Position numbers and translations under genes: made by a program | Shown here: positions 11,493 through 20,526 of the stretch, piece after piece | How the letters are laid out: every line of letters starts with the position of its first letter | Position numbering within the stretch: position 1 is the first letter of the stretch | Notes under the pieces: model-generated | Databases searched by the model: none | Told to the model about the DNA's origin: nothing | The model's input: only the letters and a program-made list of their open reading frames with translations | Assembly: GCF_000621665.1 (NCBI RefSeq) | Contig: NZ_JHXQ01000013.1 | Span: 60,403 to 124,402, forward strand | Direction: 5' to 3' | Origin: Allorhizobium undicola ORS 992 = ATCC 700741 | GTDB lineage: Bacteria > Pseudomonadota > Alphaproteobacteria > Rhizobiales > Rhizobiaceae | DNA: 64,000 bases

Positions 11493-12797
11493 TCATACCT
11501 CTTCCTGGCCGGAGGCCAGAATGCAGACCAGCGTGATCACGGCGGCAAGGCCGAGATAATAGCCGACGGCTGCCATGCCGTAATTGGTTTGCAACCAGGT
11601 GGCGGCGTAAGGCGCCAGCGATGCGCCGACGATGCCGGCGAAGTTGAAGGTCAGCGATGCGCCGGTATAGCGAACGCTGGTGGGGAAGGGGGCGGCAAGG
11701 GCTGCCCCGATCAAGGCATAGGTCATGCCCATCAGCGCCATGGAGCCAGCGGCAAAGATCGCCACGCCCGTTTCGCCTGCCGTCAGCAGCACCGGCAGCA
11801 GGAATGAGAAGGCGGCAATCAGGATGGTGATGACGATCAGCGACAGCCGGCGGCCGATCTTGTCGCCCACCTTGGCCGTCAGCGGAATGAAAATACCGAA
11901 CACCACCGCGCCGAGGATCTGGATCTCAAGGGCATCGATGAAGGGAATTTGCAGAACCTTGACATTGTAGGACAGGAGCCACGCCGTGCCGATATAGAAA
12001 AGCACGAAGGTAACGAGCGCCACGAAGGTGCCGAGGAACAGGCTGCGCTTGTATTTGCCGAACACTTCCTTGACCGGCACGGCCACGCGCTCATGCGCTG
12101 CCATGGCCTTGCGGAAGGCGGGGGTTTCGGAAATGGAGAAACGCACCCAGAGGCCAACGCCGATCAGAAGCGTGGAGGCAATGAAGGGAACGCGCCAGCC
12201 CCAGGCAACAAGGGCATCCTTGGACATGACATGCAGCAGCAGCCAGAAAATGCCGGAGGACAGGAACAGGCCAACCGGGGCGCCAAGCTGCGGGAACATG
12301 GCATACCAGTTGCGCTTGCCTTCGGGAGCGTTTTCCGTGGCCAGCAGCACCGCACCACCCCATTCGCCGCCAAGACCGAAGCCCTGGCCGAAGCGGCAAA
12401 GCGCCAGAAGCAGCGGTGCAGCAACGCCGATCTGCTCATAGGTCGGCAACAGGCCGATGATGACGGTGGAAATGCCCATGGTCAGGAGGGCTGCAACCAG
12501 CGTTGCCTTGCGCCCGATCCGGTCGCCGAAATGGCCAAAGACCACCGCGCCCATGGGACGGGCAAAAAAGGCGATGGAGAAGGTGGCGAAAGAGGCCAGC
12601 AGCGCCGTCATCGGATCGCTGTTCGGAAAGAAAAGCGTCGGGAAAACAAGCACAGCGGCGGTTGCGTAAACGTAAAAATCGAAAAATTCGATGGTCGTGC
12701 CGACCAGGCTGGCCGTGAGGACGCGCGCAGGAGAATTGACATGTGCAGGCGCCGACGGCTCAGAGGATGGCGACACGGAGCGGGAAGCTTCAGTCAT
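11493..12797 (-). CDS. MFS transporter, metabolite:H+ symporter (MHS) type
   Basis: Inner-membrane secondary transporter of 434 residues with about twelve hydrophobic segments. The MHS subgroup is suggested by the start of TM1 (TTIEFFDFYVYATAAVLVFP), the loop 2-3 motif GDRIGRKATL, and GLGGEWGGAVLLATENAP, as in ShiA, ProP and KgtP relatives. The substrate cannot be told from sequence; small carboxylates or osmolytes are typical. It is transcribed against the surrounding cell-wall genes, between murB and ddl, and is the only gene of its strand in the first 28 kb. Codon use looks like that of its neighbours, so there is no sign of recent transfer. Confidence 0.88.
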   Translation of the reverse strand: MTEASRSVSPSSEPSAPAHVNSPARVLTASLVGTTIEFFDFYVYATAAVLVFPTLFFPNSDPMTALLASFATFSIAFFARPMGAVVFGHFGDRIGRKATLVAALLTMGISTVIIGLLPTYEQIGVAAPLLLALCRFGQGFGLGGEWGGAVLLATENAPEGKRNWYAMFPQLGAPVGLFLSSGIFWLLLHVMSKDALVAWGWRVPFIASTLLIGVGLWVRFSISETPAFRKAMAAHERVAVPVKEVFGKYKRSLFLGTFVALVTFVLFYIGTAWLLSYNVKVLQIPFIDALEIQILGAVVFGIFIPLTAKVGDKIGRRLSLIVITILIAAFSFLLPVLLTAGETGVAIFAAGSMALMGMTYALIGAALAAPFPTSVRYTGASLTFNFAGIVGASLAPYAATWLQTNYGMAAVGYYLGLAAVITLVCILASGQEEV

Positions 12798-12962
12798 GGG
12801 TCAAATCCACTGATAGGTTTCATTTCTGTTCTTTCAAGAAAAGTGAGGGCGCCTTAACGCAATTTTCTAAGGCGGGAAAGCGAAAAGCCGCAATTTCCCT
12901 GCAAATCACGGGGCGATTGCCCGTAGAGGTGGTTTTCACTGGCGCAGGAATTTGCCGGGCGG

Positions 12963-12993
12963 TTAACGAAAGTAAACGGTTCATTAACCTTAA
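12963..12993 (+). promoter_or_regulatory. Candidate CtrA-type half-sites upstream of ddl
   Basis: The divergent gap between the transporter and ddl (12798-13096) contains TTAA at 12963, then TTAACC at 12984 running into TTAA at 12990. The alphaproteobacterial cell-cycle regulator CtrA binds TTAA-N7-TTAA or TTAACC-like half-sites, and division genes are known targets in the group. No perfect full site is present, so this is only a candidate. Nothing else is evident in the gap. Confidence 0.3.
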
Positions 12994-13096
12994 TGACGTC
13001 TAATCGATGAAGATGGTGGAATCGCGTGATTCCGCCGCAAGCCGGGCGCAAGCCTGCATGAGTTTAAAGTCTGTTCGATTTCGCATTGAGGTTCAC

Positions 13097-14023
13097 ATGG
13101 GTTCCAGGCACGTCGCTGTATTGATGGGCGGATTTTCGTCGGAGAGGCCGGTCAGCCTGTCTTCCGGCAATGCCTGTGCGATTGCGCTGGAAGAGGCCGG
13201 ATACAAGGTGACGCGCGTGGATGTGAGCCGCGATGTTGCCTCGCAACTTTTGGCGTTGCGGCCGGATGTTGCCTTCAATGCATTGCATGGCCCCTATGGG
13301 GAGGATGGCTCCATTCAGGGCATTCTCGAATATCTGCAAATTCCCTATACGCATTCCGGCGTGCTGGCGTCCGCGCTTGCCATGGACAAGGGGCAGGCCA
13401 AGAAAGTGGCGGCGGCGGCAGGCATTCCCACCGCTTTCGGCAAGGTCATGTCGCGCTTCGACGTTGCGGGCGAGCATCCCGTTGCGCCCCCTTATGTGGT
13501 GAAGCCTGTGCGCGAGGGGTCGAGCTTCGGGGTGGTTATCGTCAAGGAAGACCAGTCGCACCCGCCGCAGATCATCGGCTCCGCCGACTGGCGCTATGGC
13601 GATACGGTGATGGTCGAGAAATATGTGGCAGGGCGCGAGCTGACCTGTGGGGTCATGGATGGCAAGGCGCTGGATGTGACCGAGGTGGTAGCCAAGGCCA
13701 ACAGCTTCTACGATTACGATTCCAAATATGCCGAGGGTGGCTCGTCCCATATCATTCCGGCACCGCTTTCACCGAAAATTTACCAAAAAATACAAGACTT
13801 GGCGGTCAAGGCGCATGAGTCGCTCGGGTGCCGTGGCGTGAGCCGGTCGGATTTTCGCTATGACGACCGGTTCGGCGAAGAGGGAGAGCTTGTCTGGCTC
13901 GAAGTCAATACGCAGCCCGGTATGACGCCGACGTCGCTGGTTCCGGAAATGGCCGCTCATGCCGGTATTTCCTTCAAGGATCTCGTCAGCTGGATGGTGG
14001 AGGACGCTTCGTGCGAGCGATAG
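13097..14023 (+). CDS. ddl: D-alanine:D-alanine ligase
   Basis: ATP-grasp enzyme that makes the D-Ala-D-Ala dipeptide used by MurF. The frame opens at 13007, but the ATG at 13097 gives 308 residues, the normal DdlB length, starts directly at the conserved [20 protein letters not shown] segment, and has GAGG five bases upstream. Other motifs are [32 protein letters not shown] and [10 protein letters not shown] (metal and ATP ligands). It starts the second dcw block, and its end overlaps the ftsQ start by 13 bp. Confidence 0.95.
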   Translation: MGSRHVAVLMGGFSSERPVSLSSGNACAIALEEAGYKVTRVDVSRDVASQLLALRPDVAFNALHGPYGEDGSIQGILEYLQIPYTHSGVLASALAMDKGQAKKVAAAAGIPTAFGKVMSRFDVAGEHPVAPPYVVKPVREGSSFGVVIVKEDQSHPPQIIGSADWRYGDTVMVEKYVAGRELTCGVMDGKALDVTEVVAKANSFYDYDSKYAEGGSSHIIPAPLSPKIYQKIQDLAVKAHESLGCRGVSRSDFRYDDRFGEEGELVWLEVNTQPGMTPTSLVPEMAAHAGISFKDLVSWMVEDASCER

Positions 14024-14946
14024 GCGCCAGAAAATCGGGTGAGAGGCGCAAGGCCGGGCGGGCGCCTGCCATGGTGTCCGATGATGCGGGCATGGTTTTG
14101 CCGCGCCCGCTGCGGCGTGTCTCCCGCTTCATGCTGGCGCTTTGCACCGGCAAGGTCGCTGTGCCCGCTCATCTCGGCAAGCTGTCCTTTGCGGTTTATT
14201 GCGCCTTTGTTGGCGGATATGGCGTGGTGCAGGGCGGCCATTGGCCCGTGGTTTCCGAATACATGACTTCTTCCGCCGGCTTTGCCATCGAGGACGTCAA
14301 GCTTTCCGGCAATGTGCACACATCCGAGATCGACGTGTTGCAGTCGCTGGGGCTGGACGGGGCAACCTCGCTGGTGGCCATCGATGCCGATGACGCGCGC
14401 CGCCGCGTGGCCGAACTGCCCTGGGTGCAATCGGTGGAAGTGCGCAAGATCTATCCGCGCACCATCGAGGTCAACATCAAGGAGCGCGAGGCCTATGGCA
14501 TCTGGCAGCACGGTACGGAACTGTCGCTGATCGAAAGAAGCGGCAGCGTGATCGCCCCGCTTCGCGATAACAAATTCGCCAATCTGCCGCTGTTCGTCGG
14601 CCGGGATGCGGAAGTTGCGGCGCAGGATGTCGATGCCGATTTCGATGGCTGGCCGCAGATCAAGGCGCGCATCAAGGCCTATGTGCGGGTGGCAAGCCGT
14701 CGCTGGGACGTGCATCTCGATAACGGCGTACTCGTCAAGCTTCCGGAAGAGGAAGTGGGTGCGGCGCTGGCGCGTCTGGCGCGGATGGAAGGCGAGCAGA
14801 AATTGCTGGAACGCGACATCGTGGCCGTGGACCTGCGTTTGCCCGACCGGATGGCCGTTCAACTTTCGCCCGAGGCCGACCAGCGCCGTCAAAAGGCGGT
14901 TCTCGCCCGCAGCAAGGCGGTTTCCCAGGCGGAGCAGCGGATATGA
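14011..14946 (+). CDS. ftsQ: Cell division protein FtsQ
   Basis: Bitopic division protein that links the cytoplasmic Z ring to periplasmic synthesis through FtsB/FtsL. At 311 residues it has a long basic, cytoplasmic N-terminus (rhizobial type), one hydrophobic segment near residues 50-72, then a POTRA domain from about residue 92 ([20 protein letters not shown]) and the FtsQ domain with [19 protein letters not shown]. The GTG start overlaps ddl by 13 bp; an ATG at 14071 is a possible shorter start. It ends in ATGA overlap with ftsA. Confidence 0.93.
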   Translation: MRAIGARKSGERRKAGRAPAMVSDDAGMVLPRPLRRVSRFMLALCTGKVAVPAHLGKLSFAVYCAFVGGYGVVQGGHWPVVSEYMTSSAGFAIEDVKLSGNVHTSEIDVLQSLGLDGATSLVAIDADDARRRVAELPWVQSVEVRKIYPRTIEVNIKEREAYGIWQHGTELSLIERSGSVIAPLRDNKFANLPLFVGRDAEVAAQDVDADFDGWPQIKARIKAYVRVASRRWDVHLDNGVLVKLPEEEVGAALARLARMEGEQKLLERDIVAVDLRLPDRMAVQLSPEADQRRQKAVLARSKAVSQAEQRI

Positions 14947-16271
14947 GCATATTCGGGTCTTCTTCTTTCGGTTTGCCACGCATGAAGCCGCTTTCGGCCA
15001 AGCGCAGCCATGTGGTTTCGGTGCTGGACATCGGCTCCACCAAGGTGGTGTGCATGATCGGCAGGCTGACGCCGCGCAAGGAAAGCGATGTGCTGCCGGG
15101 CCGCACGCATAATGTCGAGATCATCGGCATTGGCCATCAGCGCTCGCGCGGCATGAAATCCGGCGTCATTGCCGACATCGATGCGGTGGAAAGCGTGGTG
15201 CGGCTGGCCGTTGACGCGGCAGAGCGCATGGCCGGCCTTACGGTGGACAGTCTGATCGTCAATGTTTCGGCCGGGCGCATCCGCTCCGATGTCTACACGG
15301 CCACCATCGACCTTGGCGGCCAGGAAGTCGAGAATGCCGATCTGCGCCGCGTGCTGGCGGCGGCAAACCAGCAATCGCAGCGGCGCGACCGCGTGTTGCT
15401 GCATTCGCTGGCGGCTGGATTTTCGCTGGATGGAGAGCGCGGCATCCGCGATCCGCTTGGCATGTTCGGTGATACGCTGGGCGTGGACATGCATGTGGTG
15501 ACGGCCGAACGGCCCGCGCTGAAGAATCTGGAACTTTGCATCAACCGCGCCCATCTGACGGTGGAGGGGCTGGTGGCAACGCCTTACGCCAGCGGTCTTG
15601 CAGCGCTGGTGGACGATGAGGTGGAACTTGGTTGCGCGGCCATCGACATGGGCGGTGGCACCACGACCATTTCCGTTTTTGCCGAAGGCAAGCTCATTCA
15701 CACCGATGCCATCGGCATTGGCGGACACCATGTCACGACGGATCTTGCCCGTGGTCTTTCCACCCGCATCGAAGACGCCGAGCGGCTGAAAGTGGTGCAT
15801 GGAACGGCCATTTCCAACGGCGCGGACGACCGCGACGTCATTTCCATTCCGCCGATCGGCGAGGACGATCGCGATTTACCGACACAAGTGCCACGTTCCC
15901 TGCTGACGCGAATCATTCAAGCGCGTATTGAAGAGACACTGGAGATGATTCGTGACCGCATCCACGCTTCGGGCTTTAGCCCTGTGGTCGGGAAACGAGT
16001 GGTGCTGACCGGTGGCGCAAGCCAATTGACCGGTCTGCCGGAAGTCGCGCGGCGAATGTTGGCCCGCAACGTCCGGATCGGCCGCCCGATGGGTGTCTCC
16101 GGCCTGCCGGTTGCGGCGAAAGGGCCTGCCTTTTCGACCGCTGTGGGTCTGATGATCTATCCGCAGGTGGCCGATCAGGAAATTCCTGCCAGCCACGGGG
16201 GCTTTTTCTCCGCTGGCGCAGGAAACAGCCGCATGATGCGTGTGGGACAATGGCTGAAAGAGAGTTTTTGA
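14943..16271 (+). CDS. ftsA: Cell division protein FtsA
   Basis: Actin-fold ATPase that anchors FtsZ filaments to the inner membrane. At 442 residues it has the phosphate-1 motif VLDIGSTKVVCMIG near the N-terminus, the SHS2 (1C) insertion, the phosphate-2 motif CAAIDMGGGTTTISVF, and GGASQLTGL near the C-terminus. The last residues (RMMRVGQWLKESF) form the expected amphipathic membrane-targeting helix. It starts inside the ftsQ stop (ATGA) and is followed by 97 bp before ftsZ. Confidence 0.96.
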   Translation: MSIFGSSSFGLPRMKPLSAKRSHVVSVLDIGSTKVVCMIGRLTPRKESDVLPGRTHNVEIIGIGHQRSRGMKSGVIADIDAVESVVRLAVDAAERMAGLTVDSLIVNVSAGRIRSDVYTATIDLGGQEVENADLRRVLAAANQQSQRRDRVLLHSLAAGFSLDGERGIRDPLGMFGDTLGVDMHVVTAERPALKNLELCINRAHLTVEGLVATPYASGLAALVDDEVELGCAAIDMGGGTTTISVFAEGKLIHTDAIGIGGHHVTTDLARGLSTRIEDAERLKVVHGTAISNGADDRDVISIPPIGEDDRDLPTQVPRSLLTRIIQARIEETLEMIRDRIHASGFSPVVGKRVVLTGGASQLTGLPEVARRMLARNVRIGRPMGVSGLPVAAKGPAFSTAVGLMIYPQVADQEIPASHGGFFSAGAGNSRMMRVGQWLKESF

Positions 16272-16368
16272 CAGACCGGCCCCCCGGTGAAGAATCGATT
16301 CGGGCCTTGCAGACTAAAGTGACGTGGCGCGCGTGGTGATGCGGCCAGGGAAAGAAGGAACGGAAAGT

Positions 16369-18183
16369 ATGACCATCAATCTGCACAAGCCGGACATTAC
16401 CGAGCTGAAGCCGCGCATCACCGTTTTCGGCGTGGGTGGCGGCGGCGGCAACGCCGTGAACAACATGATCACCGCCGGTCTCCAGGGCGTGGATTTCGTG
16501 GTGGCCAACACCGATGCCCAGGCCCTGACCATGACCAAGGCAGAGCGCATCATCCAGCTTGGCGCCAATGTCACCGAAGGTCTCGGCGCGGGTTCCCAGC
16601 CGGAAGTGGGCCGTGCGGCCGCCGAGGAATGCATCGATGAAATCATCGAACACCTCAACGGCACGCATATGTGCTTTGTCACCGCCGGCATGGGCGGCGG
16701 CACCGGCACGGGTGCGGCTCCCGTCGTGGCGCAGGCCGCCCGCAACAAGGGCATTCTGACGGTGGGCGTCGTCACCAAGCCGTTCCACTTCGAAGGCGCG
16801 CGCCGGATGCGTCTGGCCGAATCCGGCATCGAACAGCTTCAGAAGTCTGTCGATACGCTGATCGTCATTCCAAACCAGAACCTCTTCCGCATCGCCAACG
16901 ACAAGACCACCTTTGCCGACGCCTTCGCCATGGCCGACCAGGTGCTGTATTCCGGCGTTGCCTGCATCACCGACCTCATGGTCAAGGAAGGTCTGATCAA
17001 CCTCGACTTCGCCGACGTCCGTTCGGTCATGCGCGAAATGGGCCGCGCCATGATGGGGACCGGCGAGGCATCGGGTCCGGGCCGCGCCATGCAGGCCGCC
17101 GAAGCCGCAATTGCCAATCCGCTGCTCGATGAAACGTCGATGAAGGGTGCCCAGGGCCTCCTGATCTCGATCACCGGTGGCCGCGACCTGACCCTGTTCG
17201 AAGTGGACGAAGCCGCAACCCGCATTCGCGAGGAAGTCGATCCGGATGCCAACATCATCCTCGGCGCGACCTTCGACGAGGCGCTGGAAGGTCTGATCCG
17301 CGTTTCCGTGGTTGCCACCGGCATCGACCGCGCCGCAAATGCGCTGGAAGCCCGTGGCGCGGAAATGCGCACGATGGCGGCAAAGCCGATCGTGCGTCCG
17401 TCGGTGGCCATTCCGGCAGCCCAGCCCGTTCCGGTGATGAGCGCTCCGGTTGCTCCGGCACCCGCCCCGCAGCCCGCACCCGTCATGCAGGCCGCTCCCG
17501 CTCCGGTCGCTCCGGCTCCGGTTGCTGCACCGCGCGCTGCCGATCCGATCGCAGACCAGATCCGCGCTGCCGAAGCCGAGCTTGAGCGCGAGCTGGAAAT
17601 CGCCGTTGCCCGCCAGGCTGCCATGCAGGCCCAGCCTGCCGCTCCGGTTGCGCCCGCAGCCGCTCCGGCTGAAGACTTCCGCCCGCAGAGCAAGCTCTTC
17701 TCCGGTTTTGCCGTCTCCGAGCCGAGCCCGGCCCGCCAGTCTGAGCCCGTTGCCCAGCCGCAGGCGCCTGTCATGAGCCGCCCGGCCATGCAGCAGCCGG
17801 TGCGTCAGGAACCGAGCGTGGCGCTGCGCCCGTCGGAACCGGCCCGTATGCCGAAGGTCGAGGATTTCTCGCCCGTCGTGCAGGCCGAAATCGATCATCG
17901 CGCCCAGGCTGTTGCTCCGCAGCAGAATGAAGAACGCGGTCCCATGGGCCTGCTGCGCCGGATCACCTCCTCGCTCGGTCGCGGTGAAGAAGCTGCCGAA
18001 GCTCCGGCAGCCCCCGCCGCTCCGGCCCAGCCGCAGCGCCGCCCCATGTCTTCCGAGGCCAGCCTCTACGCCCCGCGTCGTGGCAATCTCGATGAGCAGG
18101 GCCGTCAGGTGCCGCAGTCGCGCATGGGCAGCGATGACGACCAGCTGGAAATCCCGGCTTTCCTGCGCCGCCAGTCCAACTGA
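16369..18183 (+). CDS. ftsZ: Cell division GTPase FtsZ with long linker
   Basis: Tubulin-like GTPase that forms the Z ring. I chose the ATG at 16369 because it begins the conserved [11 protein letters not shown]-terminus and has GAAGGA about ten bases upstream; this gives 604 residues. The GTPase core (to about residue 317) contains [24 protein letters not shown] near residue 108 and [11 protein letters not shown] linker of roughly 270 residues rich in Ala, Pro and Gln follows, and the protein ends in the conserved peptide [12 protein letters not shown] that binds FtsA. Long linkers are usual in alphaproteobacteria. A clear terminator lies 20 bp after the stop. Confidence 0.97.
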   Translation: MTINLHKPDITELKPRITVFGVGGGGGNAVNNMITAGLQGVDFVVANTDAQALTMTKAERIIQLGANVTEGLGAGSQPEVGRAAAEECIDEIIEHLNGTHMCFVTAGMGGGTGTGAAPVVAQAARNKGILTVGVVTKPFHFEGARRMRLAESGIEQLQKSVDTLIVIPNQNLFRIANDKTTFADAFAMADQVLYSGVACITDLMVKEGLINLDFADVRSVMREMGRAMMGTGEASGPGRAMQAAEAAIANPLLDETSMKGAQGLLISITGGRDLTLFEVDEAATRIREEVDPDANIILGATFDEALEGLIRVSVVATGIDRAANALEARGAEMRTMAAKPIVRPSVAIPAAQPVPVMSAPVAPAPAPQPAPVMQAAPAPVAPAPVAAPRAADPIADQIRAAEAELERELEIAVARQAAMQAQPAAPVAPAAAPAEDFRPQSKLFSGFAVSEPSPARQSEPVAQPQAPVMSRPAMQQPVRQEPSVALRPSEPARMPKVEDFSPVVQAEIDHRAQAVAPQQNEERGPMGLLRRITSSLGRGEEAAEAPAAPAAPAQPQRRPMSSEASLYAPRRGNLDEQGRQVPQSRMGSDDDQLEIPAFLRRQSN

Positions 18184-18202
18184 GGCGTTTCACAAGGCTT
18201 GC

Positions 18203-18232
18203 AAAACCGGGCGTCAGCGCCCGGTTTTTTTG
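18203..18232 (+). terminator. Intrinsic terminator after ftsZ
   Basis: ACCGGGCG paired with CGCCCGGT around a 4-base loop (TCAG), followed by seven T. It closes the ddl-ftsQAZ unit. The following stretch to lpxC (18233-18450) shows no gene and probably carries the lpxC promoter. Confidence 0.93.
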
Positions 18233-18450
18233 TTCCATCACGCAATGTTTCCACAGGTTTTTATTGTTTTTTCAATTGGATGACTTCGTAACAATCGGAA
18301 AGAAACATTGATTTGGTTTGTTGCGTTTCCCCCCGTATATCCGGGAGACAAGGAGCGCGGAGGAGGCAGGCAAGCCTCTTGCCAAGGCGCCGAAATATAT
18401 GCCGCGGCCATGACCTGGGATCGCGGCACGCTTTAAAAGGTAAACTGTCC

Positions 18451-19407
18451 ATGGCCATCGGCTTGCTGAGCTTCCAGACCACCATCGCGCAACCGGCGAC
18501 CCTCAAGGGTACGGGCGTGCATTCCGGCCAGCCCGTAACCATGAGCTTTCTGCCCGCCGAGGCCGGTACCGGCATCGTCTTCCATCGCCAACATGCCGAC
18601 GGCCGTGTCACCGAACTCAAGGCCGTTTCCTCGCAGGTTGGCAATACCGACCTCAGCACCGTTCTGGGCTTTTCGCCCGATCGTTGGGTGGCCACGGTCG
18701 AGCATGTCATGGCGGCGATTTATTCGTTGGGCATCGACAACCTCATTGTCGAGGTCGATGGGCCGGAGACCCCGGTCATGGACGGCAGTTCCGCTGTTTA
18801 CATCGATGCGATCGAGCAGGCCGGCATTGTCAATCTCGATGTCAAGCGTCGCTATATCCGCGTACTCAAGACGGTTCGCATCGAAAGTGGTGCCTCCTGG
18901 GGCGAGTTCCGCCCCTTCGACGGCACGCGCTTCGAAGTGGAAATCGATTTCGATTGCCCGTTGATCGGCCGTCAGGGCTGGAAGGGCAATCTGACGCCGG
19001 AAACCTTCAAGACGGAACTGTCCCGTGCCCGTACCTTCGGCTTCATGCGCGATGTTGAGCGGCTCTGGGCCGCCGGTCTGGCGCTTGGTTCCTCGCTTGA
19101 AAACTCCGTGGTCATCTCCGATGACGACAAGGTGGTGAATGTCGAAGGTCTGCGCTACCCGGATGAATTCGCCCGCCACAAGACGCTCGATGCCGTGGGC
19201 GATCTGGCGCTGGCCGGTGCGCCCTTCATCGGCTGCTACCGCTCCTATCGCGGTGGTCACAAGGTCAATTCCATGGCGCTGAAGGCGCTTTTGTCCGACA
19301 CAACCGCCTATGAGGTGGTGGAAGCGCCGGGCGCCCGCTCTGCCCAGGCCCGCGCCCGCGAGTTCGTGGCCGTCAACGAGCCGGGTTTTGCGCCCTGGAG
19401 CGCGTGA
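18451..19407 (+). CDS. lpxC: UDP-3-O-acyl-N-acetylglucosamine deacetylase LpxC
   Basis: Zinc hydrolase that performs the first committed step of lipid A synthesis in the cytoplasm. The frame opens at 18313, but the ATG at 18451 gives the family start (MAIGLLSFQTTIAQPATLKG) and the usual length of 318 residues. Zinc ligands and catalytic residues are visible in TVEHVMAAIYSLGIDN (about residue 84), GPETPVMDGSSAVY, and RHKTLDAVGDLALAG. The usual dcw end position after ftsZ is kept. It has its own terminator, so it is probably a separate transcript. Confidence 0.97.
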   Translation: MAIGLLSFQTTIAQPATLKGTGVHSGQPVTMSFLPAEAGTGIVFHRQHADGRVTELKAVSSQVGNTDLSTVLGFSPDRWVATVEHVMAAIYSLGIDNLIVEVDGPETPVMDGSSAVYIDAIEQAGIVNLDVKRRYIRVLKTVRIESGASWGEFRPFDGTRFEVEIDFDCPLIGRQGWKGNLTPETFKTELSRARTFGFMRDVERLWAAGLALGSSLENSVVISDDDKVVNVEGLRYPDEFARHKTLDAVGDLALAGAPFIGCYRSYRGGHKVNSMALKALLSDTTAYEVVEAPGARSAQARAREFVAVNEPGFAPWSA

Positions 19408-19425
19408 CGTTCGGAACTTCAAAAC

Positions 19426-19451
19426 AGGGCGCCTCGGGGCGCTCTTTTTTT
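19426..19451 (+). terminator. Intrinsic terminator after lpxC
   Basis: Eight-base stem (AGGGCGCC with GGCGCTCT, one G-T pair) around TCGG, followed by a T-run, 18 bp after the lpxC stop. Confidence 0.88.
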
Positions 19452-19611
19452 ATCCGCTGTTTTTTTCGGCAAAATAAAGGTGGAGAAAAGCAGATGGCCA
19501 TAAAAATGTATGAATGCATCACCATTGCGTTGCCCTCAACGTGGCTTTATGGCTAAAACGCCTTGCGAAGGCGAGGGCTCAACAAGCGCCGCTGCAATCG
19601 GGATCTGTCGT

Positions 19612-20490
19612 ATGAGTGAAGTGAAGTCTTCCATGGTCTATCAATCGGCGCGTGCCATGACGCTGTGCCTTTCTCTGCTCGGCACTGCTGGCCTGCTGAC
19701 GGCCTGCCAGACCGACAAGGACATTGATATTACCAAACTGGCCGCCGAGACGGACCCGCCGGAAACCCTCTATAATCAGGGCCTTGCCAATATCAAGGCC
19801 GGAAATCTGGCCGAGGCCTCGCGCAAGTTCGACGCGGTGGACAAACAGAATCCCTTCTCCGACTGGTCGCAGAAGGCGCTGGTCATGAGCACCTTCGTCA
19901 AATATCGTCAGGGCAAATACACCGAAGCCATTTCCACCGGTACGCGCTACATGACGCTCTATCCCGAATCGAAGGATTCGGCCTATGTGCAGTATCTGGT
20001 CGGTCTTTCGAACTGGCGTCAGATCCCGTCCGTCACGCAGGACCAGAAATATTCCACCCGCACCATCGAAGCCATGCAGAAGGTGGTGGATACCTATCCA
20101 AGCTCGGAATATGTTCAGGACGCTCAGGTGAAGATCCGCTTTGCCCGCGACCAGCTGGCCGGCAAGGAAATGCAGGTTGGCCGTTATTATCTTGAGCGCA
20201 AGGAATATCTGGCCTCCATCCAGCGCTTCCGCACCGTGGTGGAAAAATATCCGACCACCAACCAGATCGAAGAGGCGCTGGCGCGTCTGGTCGAAGCCTA
20301 TATGGCGCTTGGCGTCACGCAGGAAGCGCAGACGGCGGCTGCCGTGCTGGGTCACAATTATCCTGACAGCAAGTGGTATCAGGACAGCTTCAATCTGCTG
20401 AAGGGCGGCGGGCTTGAGCCGCGCGAGAATCAGGAATCCTGGATTTCGCGTGCAGGCAAAAGGCTGTTGCTCGGCGATTCCGCCACCTGA
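19612..20490 (+). CDS. bamD: Outer-membrane assembly lipoprotein BamD (ComL)
   Basis: Essential lipoprotein of the BAM complex that inserts beta-barrel proteins into the outer membrane. A signal peptide ends in the lipobox LLTAC with the Cys followed by Gln, and the mature part is a series of TPR-like helical repeats (ETLYNQGLANIKAGNLAEA, GKYTEAISTGTRYMTLYP, RKEYLASIQRFRTVVEKYP). The start at 19612 gives 292 residues; the ATG at 19633 gives a more standard signal peptide and is equally possible, while the upstream frame from 19510 is unlikely. recN follows after 36 bp, an arrangement common in alphaproteobacteria. Confidence 0.93.
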   Translation: MSEVKSSMVYQSARAMTLCLSLLGTAGLLTACQTDKDIDITKLAAETDPPETLYNQGLANIKAGNLAEASRKFDAVDKQNPFSDWSQKALVMSTFVKYRQGKYTEAISTGTRYMTLYPESKDSAYVQYLVGLSNWRQIPSVTQDQKYSTRTIEAMQKVVDTYPSSEYVQDAQVKIRFARDQLAGKEMQVGRYYLERKEYLASIQRFRTVVEKYPTTNQIEEALARLVEAYMALGVTQEAQTAAAVLGHNYPDSKWYQDSFNLLKGGGLEPRENQESWISRAGKRLLLGDSAT

Positions 20491-20526
20491 TCTCGGTTGC
20501 CCTTTTTCGAAGAGACGTGAGACGCC

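Noticed and set aside
13007..13096. N-terminal extension of ddl by 30 residues
   Set aside because: The extension is not part of the Ddl family, and the ATG at 13097 has a good ribosome-binding site and gives the usual length.
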